This document shows positions 53,473 through 64,000 of a DNA stretch of 64,000 bases, in pieces. The stretch lies in contig OU015525.1 of assembly GCA_907165065.1 (NCBI GenBank), forward strand, positions 52,399,537 through 52,463,536. Direction: 5' to 3'. Within the stretch, counting starts at the first letter, position 1. Each line of letters opens with the position of its first letter. The DNA is from Caprimulgus europaeus (Eukaryota > Chordata > Aves > Caprimulgiformes > Caprimulgidae). Under the pieces are notes generated by a model. That model saw nothing but the letters and a program-made list of their open reading frames with translations. It was not told the DNA's origin and searched no databases. The translations under genes were made by a program, and so were the position numbers.

Positions 53473-56400
53473 TCTAACTCGTTACTACCAAAATGCTAAT
53501 TAATTCTGGAGGGGAATGGGAAAGAAAAGGGGAGCGTGCTTGTGTTTGATCTTCGTCTTAGTTAATACACTCTCAGGCACTCAAGAGGTGTTTCTAGAGG
53601 GCAACAGAGTCTGCTCTCTTATTAGATAACTTTGATTACTGATAGAAATTGCACAAGCAAGATCTTGCCCTGGTTTCTTTCTAGCCTGCCCTCTTTTTAT
53701 GCAGTCCATTAATTTAACCCTACACGTTTCCCAGAACACAGCTTTCAACCCCATGAAACTCCCATATTTGCCATTTTCTTGAGAGATGAAGACTAAATTA
53801 AGTAATTAGGCAAAACTCTTCTGTGACACTACCTAATAAATTTATCATGCTATGCATTGAGAATCCCCCTACCCAGTTTCTCAGTGTCTAACACAACAAT
53901 CCTTGCAGACAGATTCTCTGATCCATGGTGCAGATTCAATTGAGTTTGAGTTTGAATTCAGCTGTACTGGCAACTATATCTAAACTGAGGACTAATTCAG
54001 GCTACACTGGAAGCAGAGCTTTATTGTATACTTTATTGTATTCAATCTCTGTAATGTCCTGTGAAGAGGGGTGGTTTATACAGTACCTGCAGGTTTTCTA
54101 ATTATATATCACAAAACTCTGAAATTATCTAATAGCAGAAGGATTTCAGTCTGCTCTTCTGCTTCTTTGCATGTTATTTTAACAAAAGCACCAATAACTG
54201 CCTGTTCCCTACTACAATGAGGGAATGTCCTGTGACCAAAAGGGTTGTTCAGTGCTCTCTCCCTTAATTTATATAACTGAATAGATTGTAAAGCTGATCA
54301 ATTCACTAAAAAGGGAATTGAACTCCGGTTGCAATTGTTCTCTTTTTAATCCTGGCTTGTTTCTCTGCATTTCCCACATAATAACAGCCTACACTCTGTT
54401 AGAAATGTCGTTGTTCTGATTTCTTAGCCACTCCACTGAGGCACTGAGTTGAGAGATTGTTCTAATTACTAGTGATGAAAATGTCCAAGTGGACTTGGAT
54501 ATATGCAATACATTTACACACTTATTTATTCCACCTCATTCTAATAATGCTTAGATGCTTTAAGTTTTCACTTTTTGCACATATTTAATTGATGGAATTT
54601 TCATTCTTTTGTTAATAGTCACAAAAACAATGTAAGCATGAATACTTCTACGAAGCACATTTTTAGAATGTGGGCATATGGTGTATTGAAATTGGTGTAT
54701 TTTATTAGTGTTTGAGGGACAGAAGCACCTGAAACTTCACCTTATTTTTACCTAAAGGCAACTGAAAGACATCACTTGTCTAAGAACTCAGCCCAAGCTT
54801 TCTTTTCTCTTTTCTTTAAAAGACAAATGAAACACTATAACAATTCACCTCAGTGGTTGCTCTTGCTGTTCTCACCATTTCATACAAGGGAGTGGGCTGT
54901 AATGGGCTGTAAAATTTTCTTTGGGGATGTATGGTAATGGATATATTTAATAGAATTACACTGTTGGAGCTTATAACTTCTAATTTGGCCAGGCACTAGT
55001 AGTGCTAAACGCTTCATTGTGGCAGTCTTGGCATGGAGAGGTAGGGGTGGGGAGGAAAGAAGTGGAAATCAAAGTATCAAAAGCTAAGTTATGCTATTAC
55101 AACACAGCAATCTCCCCCTTTTCATGGAAGTTAGAAATACAATTTTTATTTCTCATTTCCTAATGTACACCACTGTTCCCATAGCCCCACATAGAACATT
55201 GCTTTTTTTTCCCCACAACTGAATGAGTATTCCTCTTGCATTCAGACTTCTAACATAAATGGTCATAAAAAGCTAATGTGAACTAGCAAAGAAACTCAAC
55301 AGGCACAGAACCTGAAAATCACTTAGTTATTTTTTTCCCAAAATTTAATAGGTTTTAAATGCCCTTTTATGTCCTTTATTTTGTTGCCAAAGCATTTCTG
55401 CAAGGCTACCAATGGGTAGTGTTGCTTTTTTGCATGATTTCCAAGTTAATTCTTTGTTCTCAAAAAGAAATGCAGTTATTTCTTTCCTCTAGGGGAAAAA
55501 ACCACAATATGAGCGGTGAGATGATAGGGATAATTAGACTAAATAGTGGTATAGAACACAATGGGAAAAATATCTTTTATGAAGACCACCTGTCTACTAA
55601 TTTTTGCAGCCTGAATGATGTTTTGTTTTGTTCAGGGAAACAAATTCACTTAATCCAAAACACAGATGGCAGCTGCTAGAAAAAAACCCCCACAAGATTT
55701 TGTTGCAAAGGGTATATAAGTGATCTGAGCTCTGAATGGAAGAAAGAAAAATTTCCTCTCTCTCTGTCAAAGGTGCTGTTTTCCAAGAGCTCTCTCTCAA
55801 ACAGCCTGGGATTTAGCTAAGAGCAGCAATTCCAGTCCTGAGTGTTAAAAATAAGTCTTTATTTCATATCACTCTAAGCTGTTTCTTATGTATATTTTTT
55901 CTTGCACATTCATTTTTTATTGTAAATAATTTGAAAAATAATGTCTGAACCTACATAGTATTTATTTAGTTTACTATAAAATGGATTGGGAGAAAATTCT
56001 AAATTTCCAATCCTCTTACACATTCAAATGCATACTTTAATGCAGAAATACATAATCACTTGAGAAAATATATCAGATTATCTTTTTTTAGATGTTGCTG
56101 TCCTTTATTAGAGTAAGTGCATATCTCAGTTTTAATTCAAATCTACAGCAAATGTTGACATCCTTATTTGGACAAAAATATATCATGAGCTCTCTAAAAT
56201 AATAGCAAAAGCAAGAGCTATTTAGAGAATTATTTAAGAAAAAAAAAATTCTACATGTTCACAGTCTCTCCTTGGAAAATCTACAAAACCATAAAAGTAA
56301 GTTCGTTATGAATTCAGTCTGGTTCTGCTCAGGAGCTTAGGAAGACAGGGGCTTGACTGAGGATATTTCTAAATGATAGGTCAGAAGCACATGAGGTATC

Positions 56401-58014
56401 TCAGTCTGCTTTCTATCTGGCCTAAGTCCTTCAAACACATTTATTTAAATATGCAGCTTAACTGGGAGGATGAAAAAAAGACTGTGAACAGCCAATTACT
56501 TTTATGGTTTAGATACCAAAATAATCTTCTCCTGAAGAGGGTTATCTTTCAAGGAATTAAGATTTAAGTAATGTTGGGGGCCTACTTGATCATTTTCCCT
56601 TAGAAAGGGAACCTCTGCCATGGGAATCTTACCTGTCCTCAGAGAGGAGGGCAGATGCTTACAGCACCACTGTTCCTCCAGAAAAGCAGATTTCCACTCA
56701 GAGAGATCAAATTAATTCAAAGCTTCTTTTGAAGCATTCATTTACAGCTTCTAGAACATGTGAATTTCCAGTGACTACAGCACATATATTAATATTATGC
56801 ACTCTAAATATTTCAGCCAACCGAAGAATAGAGTTGAAAGTAACTTCACCATTTGAGACAATTTCCCCTATAATATATATGACTTACAAATCCTGTCAAG
56901 TTGTTACACTCCCTCGTGTTAAGACTAAGAGTAAGTCTATTAAATTAGGAGTGGCAGGTGGCATGTTAATGCTAGACCTTCTCCTGTCTTACATGCAAGG
57001 GTGGCAGAGTCAGTTCTCTCCAGCTTCGGAATTTTGGAGTTACATCTTTTCTTCCAGTCAGCACTCTGAAGATTGAAGAAAATCTGAACACACAGTTGCT
57101 CTCATTACCAGCATCTGTTTGAGACAATATTACCTCCTTTGAGGTAATAGCGGCAGGTATCTTCTTGTTTGACAACATCTCCGCTGAGAGATTTTTATTG
57201 CCAAGCATCTCTGATAGCACAGCACTTTGGTCCCTTGTCTTGCACTTCATTCATTATATTGGCAAACAAAAATACAATGCATTTAACTGAGCAAAATCTG
57301 AGGTCCACAACCAGAAAATGACTCAATTTATTATATGTCTTTAAGAAGCAGACCACTTGTGCTTTATACAAAATAACGTAATGGGCTGCATGCCATTTCA
57401 TTAAATGAAAGCTCAGTTAGAATGACATTGCACAGAAAAGAACTTTGTTTGGTACTACTACGTGCTTAAACAGCGGATCTCTTTGTCCAATATCATGAAT
57501 CCACTAGAATCTGTCACAAAGACAGAAACACTTTTAGTAGCATGACTGTTAATTAAGGCATCAATAAAACAAATAGACACATTTCAGAAAGATTATTTAG
57601 CAATTTAAACTTATTGTAATTTGATTTTTTTAAAAGGAAACTGTAACACCAGACTCCTAAAATGAAGAAAGCACAATGCTCTAAATACCGATGGAGTAAA
57701 ATTACTATCTAAAGGTTTTTATGAAGACTCTTAAAGGGAGTTTTAAGGTAATAATAATCTGGAATTTAAGTATCTTCAGAATTTTCTTACTAGACTGACA
57801 ATTTTTGTTGACAGATTATTAATGAGCCTATCACCTCTGCCAAAGAACTGTACTGATAGCATAATATTGATAAAACCGAGCATTTATATTGGGACATATA
57901 CCCTTCCTCTTTACATATATATGTGTGTCTGCATGTACATACCTGTGTATATGCAGTGTCTCCAGCATGATGCTTCATGCACATGTTGTTATGGACAAGC
58001 AGGTAAGAAATTAA

Positions 58015-59062
58015 CTGAACAGATGGACCACAAGATGGGTGGAAAACCAGCTAACCTCCTGGACTCAAAGTTCAACTGGTAGCTGGTCATCACTGGAGTT
58101 TGTCAGGGTAGATACTGGGTCCAACACTATTCAATATCTTTAGAAATTATCTGGGTGACAAGAGTGGCTGCACTCTCACCAAGCTTACGACTGACAACAA
58201 AGTGGAAGGAGAGATAGATAAGCTAGAAAGAAGAGCCACCACACAGAAACATGTAAACTAGCTGGAAGACTGGGACAAGAAGTCCCAGTCTTCCAGCTAG
58301 TATGAGGCTTAGCAAAGATAAATGTGAACTCCTGAATAATTGCACACAGCAGTATGGGCTGGGGTCTGACTGTGAGGAGAGCAGCTCTTTGGAAAAGGCC
58401 CTGGTGGTCCTGGTACACAGCAAGCTGAATATGAACCAGCAGGCAAATGTGTCCAAGACTGCATCAACAGGAGTACAGCCAGCTGATGGAGGGATGTGGG
58501 ATTGTCCCATCTGTCCTGCACTTGTTAGGCCAAACCTGAAACACTGTATCCTCTTCTGCTCTATCAAGTCCTGGTCTCCTCAGTTCAGGAGAGACATGGA
58601 AAATTCCAAGGAGTCCAGTGGAGAGCTACCAAAATGATCAGAAGGTTGGAGAAGTTGATATAGGAAGAAAGGTTGCTGTAATCGGCTGTGTTCAGCCTAG
58701 ATAAAAGAAGGCTCAGGAGGATCTAACCACAGTCTTGCAATATGTAAAAGGTAGTCACAGAGCAGACAGAGACACTCTTTTCACAAGGGCGCCCAATGAT
58801 AAGACAAGGGGCAAAGGGCACAAGTTGCTTCAGGGTAAATTCCATCTGAACATAAGAAAAAAAATCCTTTAGTGAGAGAACAACTAAACACTAGAACAGG
58901 TTGTCCAGAGAAGTGGTGGAATCTCCTTCACTGGAAACATTCAAGACAACTTGACTGGGCCTTGGATAGCCTAATCCAAGCCTTGCTCTGGGTCCAACCA
59001 AGCAGGCTGGATCAGATGAACTCCAGAGGTTCCTTCCAGCCTTGATTTTTCTGTGATTCTGT
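58015..59062 (+). mobile_element. Diverged CR1 LINE fragment (RT C-terminal part and 3' tail)
   Basis: Plus-strand sequence follows the CR1 end in order: a degraded TGGTCATCACTGGAGTTTGT and CAACACTATTCAATATCTTT (the region after the GxPQGS motif), MRLSKDKCELLNN near 58302-58340, LVRPNLKHCILFCSI near 58523-58567, AGGTTGTCCAGAGAAGTGGT near 58896, and a 3' end CTTCCAGCCTTGATTTTTCT then GTGATTCTGTAT. Many stops and indels make it inactive. It contains a 43-nt perfect hairpin at 58258-58300. Confidence 0.9.
58258..58300. repeat. Perfect 19-nt inverted repeat inside CR1
   Basis: The left arm CTAGCTGGAAGACTGGGAC (58258-58276), a 5-nt loop AAGAA, and the exact reverse complement (58282-58300). It interrupts the CR1 coding region just before MRLSKDKCELL. 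Confidence 0.97.
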
Positions 59063-59954
59063 ATATGAATGAAGTAGTAGAGTGACACAAGGATTCTAAA
59101 TGCACAATGGTTATGGTGGATTTTTCATTATGTATGAAAAATTTACTTAAATTTCCTAATGAGCAACCAAGCCATGTCTGAGATATACAATATATTCCAA
59201 ACAAGTATGGACAAAGTCTCTCAAATCATATCTCAATTGCACAAGTTTGGTGTCATATTTACTGTGAAAGGGGAAAAACTTTGAAATGTTCATGGCATTT
59301 TCTAACTCAAAAAAATCTTTACTGGACTATTCCTCTATGCTTATTTGTAGGCTCTGTATCTTGTAAACATGATACTGGAGGATTGAGACAGAGAGTGAAG
59401 TAGGAAAACATAATTTACAAAACAGTCTAAACCCATCATAATCTAAAGTGATATATCAAGTGCTTCTATGCAGTAATGCAAATGCTTCTGAGACTGTACA
59501 CATCAACCCTGTAGTAACAAAGAAGATTGCTAAAATACAAGATACTGTCTGTTGGACTGAGATTGAATACTGACCATTTTGGATCCGAGGTTGTAGCGAA
59601 CTTAGGGAGCAAAATGAAGCAAAGCCAGATCTCTAGGAACTGAAAATAAGAGCGAGCTGCTACTTAATCATGCTACTTAATCTTGGAAATAGACAGACAG
59701 CTAAAGTGAAGCTGCAACACAGGGCAATGCACTCTTTCTTTACATATTGTTGCAGCAGATATAACGTGTTATATGAAGGATGGGGATTTCTATATTAAAA
59801 TATCATCACTTGAGCAATGTAGTATAATGAGTCAAGTTAACTGAGGTACTTGACACTTCACTTTGCCTCTTTCCAAAATTGTTTTTTTTCCAGTAGACTT
59901 AAGCAAGCATAGCTTTAGCCATAGCCTAGATTCTTCTCCTTGCCTCCTTTCTGT

Positions 59955-59995
59955 CTGAGTAGCATAGTAAATCCCTGACTTACTATGCTACTCAG
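59955..59995. repeat. Perfect 16-nt inverted repeat
   Basis: CTGAGTAGCATAGTAA (59955-59970), a 9-nt loop ATCCCTGAC, then TTACTATGCTACTCAG (59980-59995). No mobile element is recognised around it. Confidence 0.97.
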
Positions 59996-60329
59996 GTTAA
60001 CGGTACCAATTAATTTTTTTCCTCTGATCAACACCCGCTAACAGACTGAAATGATAAATGCAAATCTGCCACACTGCCAACTTCAGCACTACTCTGTTTT
60101 CAATTTTTAAAGGCCTATGAGAGAGAAGGAATTCCTTATGTTTCAAGTCAGAAGATGGCACACGCATCTTTCCACTACTATAGGGAATGGAACAGGAATT
60201 TAATCAAAACCCAAAAAACGTTTGCATGTGTACTTTCCTAAAATGGTGCACAGAGGTTGTAATTATGCAAAACAAAATTAAAATCAAGCACTGCAAATAA
60301 GTCAGTACAATTACATAGATGGGCTGCTC

Positions 60330-60416
60330 ACAGATATGGTTTAGTAAGTGGATAGGTACGGTTGGACTCAATGATCTCAAAGGTCTTTTCCAACCAGGCG
60401 ATTCCATGATTCTATG
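60330..60416 (+). mobile_element. Short CR1 LINE 3' tail
   Basis: This is about 87 nt of CR1 tail: ATATGGTTTAGTAAGTGGAT, GGTTGGACTCAATGATCTCA, AAGGTCTTTTCCAACCAGGC, then GATTCCATGATTCTATG. It is the same subfamily type as the 12.4- and 16.4-kb copies (shared ATATGGTTTAGTAGTGG-type motif) but on the plus strand. Confidence 0.93.
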
Positions 60417-63400
60417 TTACTTGAAAACTTTAAAATTAAGTCTTATGTTCCATAAAACTTACTCTCCTTCTGAAATAGTGCCAGCTTCTTCACATTTGAA
60501 AGAAGGCAAAGGGGCTGCTTGAAGCTATAGATAAATAATAGATGATGCTCTTCCCAATGGAAAAGTAGCAAGCGATTTAAAAGCACAGCAAAATGAAGGA
60601 AATCTGTGCTAAGAAGCTGAATTGGGCTAGGATTTCACATGAAAAGCAAGTTCTGTTCTGCTTAAATTTGTAAATGATCACTGGATTTCTGGGTCAGTGC
60701 CCATTCCTGAGTTAGCATAACTTTTGACACATTTTAAAGTGTTACTCATGCTACTACCAAGAGAATACAGGAAAAAGAAAGAGAACTTCCAATACAAAAA
60801 ACTCTAATCACTTTCTCTAATGTTACATTAAGTAAAAAGTCCCTGCACATTTGGAACTGTAAAAGATATGGTAAATTAATATTAATAGGTTAGACTTTAC
60901 TCAGTTACAGAGGAAAGTGTTTTATTTCCTGGTTCATTTTTAAGTAAAGTCACAAACTGCAGTAAATATTCTCCTGAGTCCAGGGAAAGATTTCCTTTCC
61001 AAGCACGAGAGAAAGAAATCTGCATTTTATTCAGCCTAGCAAGGCCACAAATGAGGTCCTGAAACCTGTGGATTTCATGAATAAGAGAAATATTTTTTTT
61101 TAGTACTTTCAAGCTTCATTTTCTTAAACATATCTTTGCATTCAAGAGTAAAGCTAAGAAACACAGACATTGGTCAAGCAAGGAATGACAAACAAAGTTA
61201 CTAAACTTCCAGTTCATTAGCACCTCCTGGAGTATGAGCTAGAAAGTTGTTTTAGTTTCCATCATAGCACTGTTGTGAAAAGCCCAAGTCAGCACATTGC
61301 TGAAAAATCCCATAAGTGGAAAGGAAACATTTTGCAAGAAATCCTCTTCTCTCACAGCAAAGGAGCTCCTTCTGAGAGCAGAGGATGCTCTGTCATCACC
61401 AAGAATGACAACACTAAGCTGAGAGAGAACAGCACCATCCTGAAAGGACAATTTCTGAAGAGTCATGGACAGATGTTTTCCAACTCCTTTTCAGACAATT
61501 TCCAAACAGACAGCCTACAGTCTGCTTCCAGAGGCTGCATCTATCAGATCACATAGCTTTTGAGAAGTTTTCTATGCTTTTCAGAAGTTCTGTCCCAGTA
61601 TGAGATTTCACTTTGAAATTTTGTCCCAGAAGTGTGGATTAGGGACATATTTAAGGGAGGCTTAGGGTAGACTAGTCAGATCTCCATGAGAAACTTAATG
61701 TTTACATACACACACACACACCTTTACGCTGATATGCTACATGAGGATGTGTGCAATAAGCAATCCTGAGTCTTATTCTACACATGTACAAACCCTGTTC
61801 CTATTCCTATCACACAGTCTTTGTTGCCTTTACCAGAAGGTACATAATTTGCCAGACTTGAATAGGCTTAACAGTTCAAGCATGTTGAAGTCCACTTAGA
61901 CTGCTGCCACACTATACTACAGTCACAATTCTCTATGAAGCAATGCCACTGAACCTATGCAGCACAACATATAGTTTAACTCCTGACAGTGCTCACCTGG
62001 GCTAGTATTTTGTTTTTAGCATATGCTTATTCATATCACTTTTAACACTTAATTAACTGGTTTTATCATTCTCTTCAGAGACCACTTTGGCATCTAAACT
62101 GTCATTTAGATAATCAAACCTAAACTGTTTTTACAAGTATTCAAAGAGAATTGTTTCATTGTAATCACTGAAAAAAATAGGGATACAAAACCTAGAACCT
62201 GTATTCCCCCTTCTCAACAAATATCCCAGCTAGTTCCCCAGATTGCTTCTTTTCTCCTCCCTTTCTCGAGATTTGCATTCTTGATTGTACAGTGACCCTG
62301 TAAGCTCAGCAGAGGGAATGGGAAGTGCAGGGCAGTTGGGGTATTCAGAGTGGGCCTAAGGGAAGTCCAGAATCTGGGTGTTGTACCTCCTAGGTGAGTA
62401 TTCAAATGAGGCTACTAGGCAAAAACTTCTATCACCACCCAAAACATCACCATTATCTTCTTTATTTTATCAGAAAATTGAAAACATTTGTAAGTTTACC
62501 TACATATTGAAATGTATTAATTTAAAGACAAGGTTTCCAATGATTCATGTCACAGATATGAATTTTTCATTCATATGCGGTTATAATTCACAGTTCACAG
62601 GTAATAATAATTTCATGTTGAAATACTGCTGCAACAGGACTCAGCATTGCAAAACATATTCCTAAAAAAGTGTGACAAGTTTTTATCCTCATCAAAGAAT
62701 TAACTCATAATTAAATCTATGTACAAGTGAATCAGATACATTTTAATGTGCAATCAGGAAAATAATAATAGTTGGAAAGATTAAAAATTACTATTTCAGT
62801 GTGAATTCCCTATCTTGCTACCTTTCAGGGTTCTATTAAAGAAATTTTTAAAGCAGAAAGACTATTCTTAGAGATGCAGTAGAAGTGTAATTGTAATACT
62901 CCTCTTCCTGGGACACTTGAAAAGCCATAGGTTGCAAAACTGCCTACTTGGAGACTAAATTGTATTGTCCACTAAAGTGACAAAAAGTATAATTACAGAG
63001 TTAAGATGGTATGGAGTTTATTAGGAGAAATTAGAAAGTTTTCAATTCTTCCAAAGGCTGATCTAACCCTTACTCTTGTACTGCTAGAATCTACTTGGAA
63101 GCTCACCTAACACTAATAGCATTGTTTTGAATGTGGAAAATTGCACAGGACAGAGAGAACAGATCTTTGAAGTACCACAGCAACCACACCAAAAGAACAC
63201 TGTAACCATAGAAGTTTTGGTAAGCTTGCACCTCCTGGGCCAGGTACGTTTCAATACTGAAATACTTTGTGCAGATGGAAATCTTACTGTCATTTTCTAG
63301 TTTCCTATCAGCTGCTAAACTGTCTTAGGGTCTTTAAATTAGAGACATAACTGATCAAGCCATTTGCTTGAAGCAAGCTGCAAGTAAGTATATATTCACT

Positions 63401-64000
63401 GTCCAGAGCATACACTTTTGTCTCAATGCTTGCAGCTGCATTAGTCCTCAAACAAGCTTTTGCTATACTCTAATAAGATATACAAAGGAAAATACTGCAA
63501 TCTGTTAAGCATTAGAAATTAAAGCACCGGCATAGTGAAAAACCTTAAGCGACATTATTTTTGCCACAACGATATGAGCAATGACTTAAGAGTCTGGATC
63601 TTCATTGAGACAGTGCCTGCTGCAAATGGGATGAGCCTTCAGCTGAACTGTCTTCATGCTGCAAAGAAGCAAACAGCTCCAAAAGGAGCTGCTTTACTAT
63701 TTCCATTAAAGTTATGACTGTAAAAGTGGTCTGATCCACTCTGCTACTTTTGCAATCCCAGCAAGGCCACCTATCCACAGTACAACATTCTCTACTACAT
63801 CCTCTCCAGTTCCCACTACAGATTTGCTCAAAGGAAGACTCCTGTCTTCAAAAGTTGAATATTATTTCAAGTTTTGCAAGAAAGGGGCTCGTCGCTTGAA
63901 TCTCGAATAAAATACACTCGGGCAAAAAACACTGCATTGCTGGCATGAAACCACAGTATTTCACTGTTTTGCTACTTTTTGGAACTATTCATTGTACTCT

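Larger units (their letters stand above)
29944..64000 (-). other. Upstream intron or 5' region of DLGAP1, no coding exon recognised
   Basis: This is 34 kb upstream of the DLGAP1 start exon with no recognisable coding exon on either strand, no CpG-dense island and no convincing promoter. It holds LTR fragments at about 42282-42700 (+) and 52770-53472 (-), a CR1 at about 58015-59062 (+), a CR1 tail at about 60330-60416 (+), homopolymers at 32826-32841, 44396-44425 and about 50078-50099, and several short inverted repeats. Because the start exon appears to have a splice acceptor, at least part of this is probably 5' intron. Confidence 0.6.

Noticed and set aside
53055..53499. Frames of 105-139 codons on both strands
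   Set aside because: They lie wholly inside the LTR fragment and arise from its GC-richer repeated units.

Overview
The window is vertebrate nuclear DNA from a bird. It is AT-rich, intron-dominated and gene-poor. The repeats are CR1 LINEs (several with the ATTCTATG-type 3' end and RT fragments) plus two LTR pieces of a type I know from avian endogenous retroviruses. The species cannot be fixed from the sequence alone.

One gene is supported: DLGAP1 (SAPAP1/GKAP), the postsynaptic scaffold that links PSD-95-family guanylate-kinase domains to SHANK. It lies on the minus strand and only part of it is here. The first coding exon (28918-29943, start ATG at 29871-29869) encodes residues 1-318. A downstream exon (15121-15335) encodes the next 71 residues with two GK-binding repeats. 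About 13 kb of intron separates them. The rest of the coding sequence must lie below position 1; 5' non-coding exons and the promoter are either above 64000 or not recognisable here.

The most interesting observation is a cryptic cassette exon at 15548-15697 (minus), only 212 nt upstream of the second constitutive exon. It is exactly 150 nt, fully open, phase 0 at both ends, and has consensus-like splice sites. It would insert 50 residues between CQYLQ and VPQDEW without changing the frame.

Layout: 1-15120 is downstream intron with three CR1 pieces (5515-5690 +, 5765-6050 -, 12366-13905 - with RT fragments), a canonical G-quadruplex motif and an 18-nt G-run. 15121-15697 is the exon cluster. 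15698-28917 is intron with a CR1 tail (16361-16711), an ancient LINE-like remnant and a (GAAAA)37 array about 160 nt inside the intron from the first exon's donor. 28918-29943 is the first coding exon. 29944-64000 is upstream intron or 5' flank with two opposite-strand LTR fragments (42.28 and 52.77 kb), a CR1 with a templated hairpin (58.0-59.06 kb) and another CR1 tail (60.33 kb). I saw no other protein-coding gene, tRNA, rRNA, CpG island or CRISPR array.
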